Shown here: in pieces, positions 1-5,378 of the stretch
Layout: the number at the start of each line of letters is the position of its first letter
Position numbering within the stretch: the stretch's first letter is position 1
Origin: Alphaproteobacteria bacterium
GTDB lineage: Bacteria; Pseudomonadota; Alphaproteobacteria; UBA9219
Assembly: GCA_028693775.1 (NCBI GenBank)
Contig: JAQUUS010000119.1
Location: forward strand, 1 to 5,656
DNA length: 5,656 nucleotides
Reading direction: 5' to 3'
Translations under genes and position numbers: made by a program
Notes under the pieces: generated by a model
What the model saw: only the letters and a program-made list of their open reading frames with translations
Told to the model about the DNA's origin: nothing
Database searches by the model: none

Positions 1-2008
1 CAAAATTGCTGGTCACGGTCCAAAGGCGCAAAATGTCCGCGCCCATTTTTTCGTAAATAGGCTGCGGTGCGACAGTATTGCCGACCGACTTCGACATCTT
101 GCGGCCTTGCTCATCGAGCGTAAAGCCGTGCGTCAGGACTTTCTCGAACGGCGCGCGGCCCTTGGTTCCGCAACCTTCGAGCAGGGACGACTGGAACCAG
201 CCGCGATGCTGATCCGAGCCTTCGAGATAAAGAGTCGCAGGCCAGTCAAGGGCAGGCCATTCGCCCGCCAGCTTCTGATCGAGCACAAACGTATGCGTCG
301 AGCCGGAGTCGAACCAGACGTCGAGAATGTCGAACACCTGCGTATAGTCTTCGGCCTTGTATCCGCCGCCGAGAAAATCCTCGGCCTTGTGCGCATACCA
401 TGCATCCGCGCCTTCGGCGTCGAAGGCGGAAACGATGCGGTCGAGCACGGCCTGATCGTCGAGGATCTTCCCTGTTTTCTTGTTCACAAAGAGCGCAATC
501 GGAACGCCCCAAACGCGCTGGCGGCTGATGCACCAGTCGGGCCGGGTTTCGACCATGCCCAGAATGCGGTTTTCGCCGATAGCCGGATACCATTCGGTAT
601 CCTTGACGGCCTGAACCGCGAGTTCGCGCAAAGTCTTGCCGCGAGCCTCGATCTTTTTATCCAGCGCAATGAACCATTGCGGCGTGGTACGGAAAATGAG
701 CGGGGCCTTCGAGCGCCACGAATGCGGATACGAGTGCTTGATGTTCTTCTTCGCGAGCAGGGCGCTGGCTTCGAGCAGGGCCTTGATAACCGCGCCGTTC
801 GCCTCGCCGACCTTGCCGTCGGGTTTGTAAACATAAAGCCCCGCAAAGCCCTTCACGTTCTCAAGATAGCGGCCGTCGTCGCCCACGGTTTCGTCGAAAG
901 CGATGCTGTATTTTTTGCCGAGATTGAAGTCGTCCTCGCCGTGTCCCGGCGCGATATGCACAAAGCCCGTACCGGCCTCTGTCGTCACAAAGTCGCCGTG
1001 ATAAAGCGGCACGTCGTAATCGAAATAACCTTCTGAGCCCGCGCGACCCCTGAACGGATGCGCGGCAACGGTCCCCGCGAGTTCGTCCTCGGTCAACGCG
1101 GCGACTTTTTCGGCGCGCGCGATCTTGGCGTCCTGAAGGAATGTCTCATAAAGGCTGTCGGCAACGATCAAAAGCTCGCCGATTTTAGCAAGCCCGCCCT
1201 CTGCGTTCTCCTCGATGCGAATGAGCGAATAGCCAAACGTCCCAAAAGCCACAGCCCTGTTGGCCGGGATGGTCCAGGGCGTCGTTGTCCAGATCACAAC
1301 GCTTGCGCCTTCGAGCTTTTTGTTCGGCGTCCTGACGATCGGAAACTTGATCCAAAGCGTCGTCGACGTGTGATCGTGATATTCAGTTTCGGCCTCTGCC
1401 AGAGCGGTCTTTTCGACAACCGACCACATAACCGGCTTGACGCCCTTATAAAGCAGCCCGCTCTGAACGAACTTGTACATCTCGCGCAAAATCTGCGCCT
1501 CAGCCTTGTTCGTCATCGTGGTGTAGGGATGTCCCCAATCTCCGCAAACGCCCAAACGCTGGAATTCCTGCGACTGGATTTCCTTCCAGTGCGCGGCGAA
1601 AGCGCGGCATTCTGCGCGGAATTTCAAAACGGGAACCTGATCCTTGTCGAGGCCCTTGGCGCGGTATTGCTCCTCGATCTTCCATTCGATAGGAAGCCCA
1701 TGGCAATCCCACCCGGGAATATAAGGGGAGTCGAACCCCAGCATCTGCTGGCTGCGCACGACGGTATCCTTGAGAATTTTATTGAGCGCATGGCCGATAT
1801 GAATATTGCCGTTGGCATAAGGAGGGCCGTCATGAAGAATGAACTTTTCGCGGCCCTTCGCTTTTTCGCGAAGCTTTCCGTAAAGATCCATCTTTTGCCA
1901 GCGGGCTAAAAGCTCCGGCTCTTTCTTGGCCAGGCCGCCCTGCATGGGAAACCCTGTCTGAGGCAGGAAAACGGTACTGCGGTAATCTGCCTTTTTATCG
2001 TCGCTCAT
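1..2008 (-). CDS. ileS: Isoleucyl-tRNA synthetase (bacterial IleS1 type), C-terminal part beyond window edge
   Basis: This cytoplasmic class I aminoacyl-tRNA synthetase charges tRNA-Ile with isoleucine and edits mischarged valine. The first 669 residues are present; the family is usually about 930-950 residues, so roughly the last 270 (anticodon-binding domain and C-terminal zinc site) lie off the left edge. Visible motifs: DGPPYANG then HIGH at residues 70-73 (bases 1790-1801), GWDCHG at 99-104, the editing-domain signature GTGFVHIAPGHGEDD at 346-360 with its conserved aspartates, WCISRQR at 492-498, and KMSKS at 637-641 (bases 86-100). HIGHALNKILKD and GRKMSKSVGN fit the IleS1 rather than the eukaryote-like IleS2 group. 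The ATG at 2008 is chosen because the following MSDDKKADYRSTVFLPQTGFPM matches alphaproteobacterial IleS N-termini as I remember them. A weak GAAGG (2020-2024) sits 11 bases upstream. The frame stays open further upstream but has no ATG. The gene is intact as far as visible. Confidence 0.98.
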   Translation of the reverse strand, partial: MSDDKKADYRSTVFLPQTGFPMQGGLAKKEPELLARWQKMDLYGKLREKAKGREKFILHDGPPYANGNIHIGHALNKILKDTVVRSQQMLGFDSPYIPGWDCHGLPIEWKIEEQYRAKGLDKDQVPVLKFRAECRAFAAHWKEIQSQEFQRLGVCGDWGHPYTTMTNKAEAQILREMYKFVQSGLLYKGVKPVMWSVVEKTALAEAETEYHDHTSTTLWIKFPIVRTPNKKLEGASVVIWTTTPWTIPANRAVAFGTFGYSLIRIEENAEGGLAKIGELLIVADSLYETFLQDAKIARAEKVAALTEDELAGTVAAHPFRGRAGSEGYFDYDVPLYHGDFVTTEAGTGFVHIAPGHGEDDFNLGKKYSIAFDETVGDDGRYLENVKGFAGLYVYKPDGKVGEANGAVIKALLEASALLAKKNIKHSYPHSWRSKAPLIFRTTPQWFIALDKKIEARGKTLRELAVQAVKDTEWYPAIGENRILGMVETRPDWCISRQRVWGVPIALFVNKKTGKILDDQAVLDRIVSAFDAEGADAWYAHKAEDFLGGGYKAEDYTQVFDILDVWFDSGSTHTFVLDQKLAGEWPALDWPATLYLEGSDQHRGWFQSSLLEGCGTKGRAPFEKVLTHGFTLDEQGRKMSKSVGNTVAPQPIYEKMGADILRLWTVTSNF

Positions 2009-2081
2009 AGATTCAAATGCCTTCGTTAACGGTGAATACGCGCAAAACGCAATAAAATGCGGTTTTCGCAAAGCGTCTTTC

Positions 2082-2111
2082 CATATACCGCGCTCCGGAG
2101 CCTTCCCGCAA
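2082..2111 (-). promoter_or_regulatory. Possible ileS promoter
   Basis: On the minus strand TTGCGG (2106-2111) and TATATG (2082-2087) are separated by 18 bases, a plausible housekeeping -35/-10 pair. Transcription would start near 2075 and leave a leader of about 65 bases before the ileS ATG. The match is moderate and only by eye. ileS could instead be read through from the gene ending at 2192, since no clear terminator separates them. Confidence 0.3.
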
Positions 2112-2118
2112 GGGGAGG
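2092..2118. repeat. Palindrome plus adjacent stem-loop in the 183-bp gap upstream of ileS
   Basis: GCTCCGGAGC (2092-2101) is a perfect 10-bp palindrome. It abuts a second inverted repeat, CCTTCCC-GCAA-GGGGAGG (2101-2118), which as plus-strand RNA forms a 7-bp stem (one G-U pair) closed by a GNRA-type tetraloop. In minus-strand RNA the stem has one C-A mismatch. Neither arm is followed by a T run in either direction, so this is not a convincing intrinsic terminator. The palindrome falls in the spacer of the possible ileS promoter, where an operator could lie. The repeats are directly visible; their function is unknown. Confidence 0.55.
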
Positions 2119-2191
2119 CGGTTCAAAGACTTGTTTTGGTCCGGCCAGAAGGCTTCCTGCGTAAATTTAACCGATTTTGGGCCGAAAAACC

Positions 2192-3073
2192 TCAGGAATG
2201 AAGCGTATCGAGGCCGTTTTTGGCGTTTGAGGAACCGGGTTTGGCGGGCCCCTGAACGAGGATTTCAATTTCCGCCGCCTTTTCAGAGATATCCGGATCG
2301 TACATAAACCGCTTTTCTCCGTGCTTTCTCAAGACATCTTTGAGGTGTTCCTCGGCCAGCGGTTTCTCGGTCGAGCTCAGCCCGATCACAAGCTCGCCCC
2401 ACGCCTCAAGAACTCTCTTCTTGTCTTCGGCCGGGCAATAATCATGAGCCGCGCGAATAAGACGTTCGGCCGTGAATTGAGCGTTCCAGCCCCGGTCTTT
2501 CTCGGCATCCTTGACTTCGTCCGTGAGAACCCGGGCGTACGCAAGCAACTGTTCCAGCCCGAGCCGGAGAAGGTCCGGCCTGTCGTCGTCCCTTGCGTCT
2601 TCGCAAAATTTGTTCAACCTGTCCGGGGCCGAATGGCTGTTTTCTTCGGCTATTTTTTTGCAGGCGAGCTTCCAGTCCTTCGCGAGTTCTTCCACGTCGG
2701 AGGAGTTCTTCGTCCCGAACAGCTTTTTCTCGAGCAAATCGGCAAGCTCGTCCATGTCATCCGCACCGCCAAAGGGAGAGCCGGGCTCGAAACAGCTTCC
2801 TGACATGAAGCTTTCGTACTTTTGAAACTGTTTGGTTGCAAACTTGTAAACAGGGTCTTTTTTGTTTCCTTCGCTTGCCTTTGTCGCAAGGAGAGCGAGC
2901 TTTTCATAATACTGACGGGCCTTCGAGAAGTTCTTCCTGGCCAGGGCGTCGCCGAGCTCTTCGGCCACGGTCAACGGCGTGCTGTATCCGATCTTGAACA
3001 CGGCATAGCTGCCTACAACCGCCAAAAAGGTTTCTACGGCTCTGCTAACGTCTTTGTCTTCTTTAATGGCCAT
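2192..3073 (-). CDS. Hypothetical protein, 293 residues, charged and helical
   Basis: I do not recognise this protein. It starts MAIKEDKDVSRAVE. Residues 13-30 are the only moderately hydrophobic stretch (VETFLAVVGSYAVFKIGY), too polar to call a firm membrane helix or signal peptide, so it is probably cytosolic or peripheral. Residues about 37-65 (EELGDALARKNFSKARQYYEKL) have a TPR-like helix-turn-helix look, but one unit is not enough to assign the fold. The rest is rich in Lys, Glu, Asp, Ala and Leu and reads as alternating amphipathic helices. The last 20 residues (GPAKPGSSNAKNGLDTLHS) look like a flexible tail. Four cysteines are scattered without a CxxC pattern. The ATG at 3073 has no good Shine-Dalgarno, but a promoter-like pair lies at a fitting distance upstream. 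It is divergent from the transglycosylase gene and 183 bp upstream of ileS on the same strand. Overlapping plus-strand frames are judged to be shadows. Confidence 0.85.
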   Translation of the reverse strand: MAIKEDKDVSRAVETFLAVVGSYAVFKIGYSTPLTVAEELGDALARKNFSKARQYYEKLALLATKASEGNKKDPVYKFATKQFQKYESFMSGSCFEPGSPFGGADDMDELADLLEKKLFGTKNSSDVEELAKDWKLACKKIAEENSHSAPDRLNKFCEDARDDDRPDLLRLGLEQLLAYARVLTDEVKDAEKDRGWNAQFTAERLIRAAHDYCPAEDKKRVLEAWGELVIGLSSTEKPLAEEHLKDVLRKHGEKRFMYDPDISEKAAEIEILVQGPAKPGSSNAKNGLDTLHS

Positions 3074-3107
3074 CTGAAATAGCTTGGTTCAAAAATGAGA
3101 TATCGGC

Positions 3108-3136
3108 ATTTTAGGGATGGATAACCCGCAAAGCAA
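3108..3136 (-). promoter_or_regulatory. Possible sigma-70-type promoter of the 293-residue gene
   Basis: On the minus strand TTGCTT (3131-3136) and TAAAAT (3108-3113) are separated by 17 bases. The -10 matches five of six consensus bases. The predicted start near 3101 gives a leader of about 28 bases before the ATG at 3073. This is a by-eye match; spacing and position are good, the -35 is weak. Confidence 0.4.
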
Positions 3137-3284
3137 CGGCTTAATTTTTTGCAACACGTTGTTTTGATTAATAAAAGCAGAGAAAAGGACGAGAATTGCT
3201 TGCATGAGCATCCCCGGGCGGGAAAGAAATGCCTCCCTCGAACGCAAAACTCTCCCAAAACCTACGGATTCGAAGAAAAAATTC

Positions 3285-3301
3285 TTGGCACGAGCCTTGC
3301 A
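3285..3301 (+). promoter_or_regulatory. Sigma-54 (RpoN) promoter of the transglycosylase gene
   Basis: The sequence TTGGCACG-AGCC-TTGCA matches the sigma-54 consensus YTGGCACG-N4-TTGCW at every defined position. The invariant GG (3287-3288, -24 element) and GC (3299-3300, -12 element) are exactly 10 bases apart, as required. The predicted transcript start is near 3312, about 25 bases upstream of the TTG start codon at 3337, with the Shine-Dalgarno at 3323-3329 between them. Known biology: sigma-54 polymerase needs an AAA+ activator (NtrC/FlbD/FleQ class), so expression should be strictly conditional. In many alphaproteobacteria such promoters serve flagellar or nitrogen genes. Which activator acts here cannot be told from this window. 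Confidence 0.87.
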
Positions 3302-3322
3302 GCTTTCCGTGGGACAGAAAAA

Positions 3323-3329
3323 AGAGGGG
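3323..3329 (+). promoter_or_regulatory. Ribosome binding site that fixes the TTG start of the transglycosylase
   Basis: AGAGGGG lies 7 bases before the in-frame TTG at 3337. This site, together with the sigma-54 promoter upstream, decides the start codon. The longer in-frame ATG at 3229 would lie about 80 bases upstream of the predicted transcript start and would add an unlikely basic, Trp/Cys-containing extension. Confidence 0.75.
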
Positions 3330-3336
3330 TGTTGTT

Positions 3337-4314
3337 TTGGGTTCTCAGGTCTCCATAGCCGGTGCGATAAATTCGGTTGTAACTCAACCGAATAGAGGCG
3401 TTTCCTCACATATCGTCAACGCCATCCAGAAGGCCGCGAACCAGACCGGGGTCGATTTTTCCTATTTGATGAACAAAGCCTCGCAAGAGAGCAGCTTCGA
3501 CCCTCAGGCAAAAGCAAAAACCAGCAGTGCAACAGGCCTGTTTCAGTTCACGAGCCAGACATGGCTCCACATGATCAAGGAATACGGCGAGGACTACGGC
3601 CTCGGGAGCTATGCGGCGCAAATAACCAGGCACGCCGACGGCAAGTTGAGCGTCTCGAACTCCGAGATGAGGAAAGCCATTCTGGCCCTGCGCAAGGACC
3701 CGCAGATCTCTGCCGAGATGGCAGGTGAGCTCGACAAGGAAAACGAAGCCTATCTTTCCAAAAAAGTGGGCGGCAAGATCGGCGCGACCGAACTCTACCT
3801 CGCGCACTTTCTGGGCGCATACGGCGCGAGCCGCTTCATCAATGAAATGCGGGCGAACCCCGGCGCGTCCGGAGCCGACCTGTTGCCGACGGCGGCTGCG
3901 GCCAATCAGTCGGTGTTCTATTCAAAGTCGGGCGAAGCGAAAAGCCTGACGCAAATCTATCAGCGTTACGCCCAGAAGTTCGAAAACACGAACACGCGCT
4001 ATGCCAGCGTCGAGCCGCAAACGACAGTATCGGCCTCGCGCAACGTCGCAGCGATCCGCGTTGCGAGCCTCATGCCGACCCAAACGGCGGCGACGTCCAG
4101 TGCCTACGACGTGCCGGACATCGCAGGCATGCTCGAGAGCCAAACGGCCCGCTCATCCTCAATCGCGTCGACCGGATCGACTTTGTTCAACGCCATGGTC
4201 TTCGGGCAGATTCAGCAGCAAAGCCTCGATACGACAGCCCTTTCCGCCTATACCCAGGACGCGGAAAACCGCAAAAAGAACCCCTATAGCGCCTACCTGA
4301 ACGCGGTTGGTTAA
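3337..4314 (+). CDS. Lytic transglycosylase (SLT) domain protein, no signal peptide, sigma-54 controlled
   Basis: This 325-residue protein is a probable peptidoglycan lytic transglycosylase, cleaving the MurNAc-GlcNAc bond with anhydro-MurNAc formation. From the TTG start, the SLT domain begins near residue 22 (VSSHIVNAIQKAANQTGVDFSYLM). It continues with KASQESSFDP, where Glu51 is the expected catalytic acid, and SSATGLFQFTSQTW (63-76), the typical GLFQ motif. TELYLAHFLGAYGASRF (from 151) and the AAAANQSVFY segment (from about 187) are features I recall from an alphaproteobacterial SLT family that also starts without a signal peptide. Residues after about 215 are Ala/Ser/Thr/Gln-rich and probably disordered. 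With no signal sequence or membrane helix, the protein must reach the periplasm by another route, such as flagellar-type export, or act after lysis. The sigma-54 promoter favours a role in flagellum or envelope-structure assembly, which is inference. A perfect inverted repeat lies within codons 12-19. Confidence 0.93.
   Translation: MGSQVSIAGAINSVVTQPNRGVSSHIVNAIQKAANQTGVDFSYLMNKASQESSFDPQAKAKTSSATGLFQFTSQTWLHMIKEYGEDYGLGSYAAQITRHADGKLSVSNSEMRKAILALRKDPQISAEMAGELDKENEAYLSKKVGGKIGATELYLAHFLGAYGASRFINEMRANPGASGADLLPTAAAANQSVFYSKSGEAKSLTQIYQRYAQKFENTNTRYASVEPQTTVSASRNVAAIRVASLMPTQTAATSSAYDVPDIAGMLESQTARSSSIASTGSTLFNAMVFGQIQQQSLDTTALSAYTQDAENRKKNPYSAYLNAVG
3371..3393. repeat. Perfect 9-5-9 inverted repeat inside the 5' end of the transglycosylase gene
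   Basis: ATTCGGTTG (3371-3379) and CAACCGAAT (3385-3393) are exact reverse complements around a 5-base TAACT loop. The repeat lies about 59-81 bases downstream of the predicted sigma-54 transcript start and 34-56 bases downstream of the TTG start codon. As DNA it could bind a dimeric regulator, for example the enhancer-binding activator, since some flagellar activators bind downstream of the start. As RNA it would form a stable hairpin just beyond the ribosome initiation footprint. No T run follows, so it is not an intrinsic terminator. The repeat itself is certain; both roles are inference. Confidence 0.75.
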
Positions 4315-4341
4315 CACGCCTTTACCCTCTTTTTGCGTCCA

Positions 4342-4370
4342 TTGTTGAAAGCATTGTTTTAGGGTATCCT
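4342..4370 (+). promoter_or_regulatory. Possible promoter of the small Gly/Ala-rich protein gene
   Basis: TTGTTG (4342-4347) and TATCCT (4365-4370) are 17 bases apart in the 104-bp gap after the transglycosylase stop. The hexamers match the consensus at three and four of six bases. Transcription would start near 4377, which coincides with an upstream in-frame ATG. The gene may instead be carried on the transglycosylase transcript, since no terminator is visible between them. Confidence 0.28.
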
Positions 4371-4418
4371 TGAAGCATGGTCGCAAGAGAGCGGACCGAA
4401 CGTTCAAGGGAGGGCATT

Positions 4419-4664
4419 ATGAACAACGACACAAACAAAACCGTTGGAAGAATAGCTCTCGCCGCAGAAATGTTCGGAGCCTTGGCCGCCCAAAAAATAT
4501 GCGAGAGAAGCGGCATCGGCGCCATTTTCGCGGATGCGGCCGGAGCGGTCACCGGCTGGGCCATTGGCAAAGCCGTTCGCGCGGTTCCCAATGCCCTCAA
4601 CAAAATCAAAACGCACGCCGAAGCATTCCCGGCAATAGCGCGTCCGGTCCTTGCGCCCTGTTAG
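4419..4664 (+). CDS. Small Gly/Ala-rich protein (81 residues) with a glycine-zipper motif
   Basis: The product is unrecognised. The ATG at 4419 has the best Shine-Dalgarno of the window, GGAGG at 4409-4413 within AAGGGAGGG, 5 bases away. An in-frame ATG at 4377 would add 14 residues but lacks such a site. The protein begins MNNDTNKTVGRIALAAEMFG. Residues 32-56 (GIGAIFADAAGAVTGWAIGKAVRAV) are Gly/Ala-rich and hydrophobic with G42-x3-G46-x3-G50, a glycine-zipper pattern used for tight helix packing in membranes. It could be a membrane-inserting or membrane-associated helix, though Asp39 and Lys51 limit its length. The C-terminus is basic, then Pro/Ala-rich, and ends in Cys. There is no signal peptide and no clear bacteriocin leader. 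It follows the transglycosylase by 104 bp on the same strand and ends 3 bp from the convergent methyltransferase gene. A reverse-strand frame over the same bases lacks comparable start signals. Confidence 0.8.
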   Translation: MNNDTNKTVGRIALAAEMFGALAAQKICERSGIGAIFADAAGAVTGWAIGKAVRAVPNALNKIKTHAEAFPAIARPVLAPC

Positions 4665-4667
4665 GGC
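4655..4667. repeat. Short hairpin at the convergent gene junction
   Basis: GCCCT (4655-4659) and AGGGC (4663-4667) are exact reverse complements around a 3-base loop. The hairpin contains the stop codon of the small gene and touches the stop of the methyltransferase gene. A five-pair stem without a following T run is weak for an intrinsic terminator, though its symmetry and position between convergent stops make a minor two-way pausing role conceivable. Confidence 0.35.
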
Positions 4668-5339
4668 TCAGTCTTTCCTGTAAATATAGGCGCGTTCCTT
4701 GAAGGGCGAGCGATAATCCATGATCTTGAGGGGCGTCCACTCGTCCCCCAGAGGGAAGGTGTGCGAAATCACGACGCTCCCCGGCTTGAGTTCCCTGTGA
4801 AGTTTTTCGCCGACGCGGCGGGCCATGGAAGGGTTGAGATAAAAGACAGCCGCATCGATATCCGAGCAGTCGAACGGCCAGAAATCCCTGCATTCATAGG
4901 AGAGATTTTTTGGCCCCAGCCAGCGTTGAACGAGCGCAGCCTGAGCGCAGGGAATGCGTGCGAATTCGATCCCCACAACCTTGGCCTGAGGAATGCGCTT
5001 GGCGATGACGCGTGTCAGCTCGCCGCGACCCGAGCCGAGATCGATGACGCGATAGGGATCCTTGCCTCGCGCCGAAGCGTCTTCGCGCAAAAAGTTGGCG
5101 ATTTTCCTGCGTCCTGCGAAAGTTGTTGCAAGGGTCGGAACGTTTTCGCGGTTGAGCGTCAGTTCATAAGCAATCCGCAAAAAGGCATAGCCCACAAACA
5201 CGAGAGGAACGGCGGAGGTCCATGTCAGAGGCTGAAGCAGGCTCCACGCGGCGAACGCGGCCAGAGCGAGGGTCACGCCACCGAGAATATTGAGCTGGGA
5301 TTGGGCCGAAGGAAGGATTTTTCTGACGGAAAAGGGCAT
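4668..5339 (-). CDS. Membrane-anchored class I SAM-dependent methyltransferase (FAM173-like layout)
   Basis: Counting from the ATG at 5339 the protein has 223 residues. Residues about 16-36 and 38-57 form two hydrophobic segments, probably a helical hairpin in the membrane. The rest is a Rossmann-type SAM-binding domain: VIDLGSGRGE (98-107) is motif I, VVGIE with Glu125 at the end of strand 2 should bind the SAM ribose, RDFW is at 151-154, FYLNPSM at 166-172, and ELKPGSVVISHTFPLGDEWTP follows as the post-motif region. The N-terminal membrane segment, the NVPT stretch before motif I, the DFW motif and the PGS-VVISHTFP-W-P end recall the FAM173/ATPSCKMT protein-lysine methyltransferases. That resemblance is from memory and the substrate is unknown. 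An in-frame TTG at 5369 would add 10 residues and cannot be excluded; it has AGGA 12 bases upstream but lies against a -10-like TATAGA. The gene is divergent from xthA with a 66-bp gap. Confidence 0.92.
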   Translation of the reverse strand: MPFSVRKILPSAQSQLNILGGVTLALAAFAAWSLLQPLTWTSAVPLVFVGYAFLRIAYELTLNRENVPTLATTFAGRRKIANFLREDASARGKDPYRVIDLGSGRGELTRVIAKRIPQAKVVGIEFARIPCAQAALVQRWLGPKNLSYECRDFWPFDCSDIDAAVFYLNPSMARRVGEKLHRELKPGSVVISHTFPLGDEWTPLKIMDYRSPFKERAYIYRKD

Positions 5340-5351
5340 GGGAAAATCTTT

Positions 5352-5378
5352 TTGATCGAAGGACGGCAAGTCTATAGC
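5352..5378. promoter_or_regulatory. Possible shared divergent promoter of xthA and the methyltransferase gene
   Basis: For xthA, TTGATC (5352-5357) and TATAGC (5373-5378) form a plus-strand pair with a short 15-base spacer. The -10 core CTATAG (5372-5377) is a perfect palindrome, so the same bases read TATAGA on the minus strand and could serve the methyltransferase gene, although no good -35 is visible for that direction. Both genes must be transcribed out of this 66-bp gap or from within a neighbouring coding region. The evidence is by eye only. Confidence 0.25.

Noticed and set aside
107..1909. Two long plus-strand open frames (107-1036 and 1058-1909) opposite ileS
   Set aside because: They lie wholly antisense to an unambiguous ileS. 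Their translations show no recognisable domains, and such frames are expected opposite a GC-rich coding sequence. No start signals support them.
2009..2191. T-box riboswitch or other leader RNA for ileS
   Set aside because: No T-box sequence, specifier loop or terminator/antiterminator pair is visible, and T-boxes are a Gram-positive feature.
2321..2825. Plus-strand frames (2321-2803, 2511-2825) opposite the 293-residue gene
   Set aside because: The minus-strand frame is longer, has a plausible promoter and a protein-like helical composition. The plus-strand translations are irregular and lack ribosome binding sites. Since the minus gene is itself unrecognised, this choice is a little less certain than the others.
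3149..3177. Possible sigma-70 promoter TTGCAA-N17-TAAAAG upstream of the transglycosylase
   Set aside because: Both hexamers match only four of six bases and the leader would be about 155 bases. The sigma-54 site is far closer to consensus and to the start codon. A secondary promoter here is not excluded.
3273..3286. A/T-rich inverted repeat AAGAA-AAAA-TTCTT as a hairpin
   Set aside because: The five-pair A/T stem is too weak, and its right arm overlaps the start of the -24 element of the sigma-54 promoter; it is most likely chance.
3229..3336. N-terminal extension of the transglycosylase from the ATG at 3229
   Set aside because: It would begin upstream of the predicted sigma-54 transcript start, has no good Shine-Dalgarno, and encodes a basic stretch unlike the rest of the protein or its family.
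4361..4377. GG-N10-GC spacing upstream of the small gene as a second sigma-54 promoter
   Set aside because: Only the GG/GC dinucleotides and two flanking bases fit; the rest of the -24 and -12 elements does not match.
3337..4664. Phage lysis cassette (endolysin plus holin)
   Set aside because: The enzyme resembles a chromosomal alphaproteobacterial SLT family, the small protein has only one candidate hydrophobic segment interrupted by charges, and no other phage genes are present.
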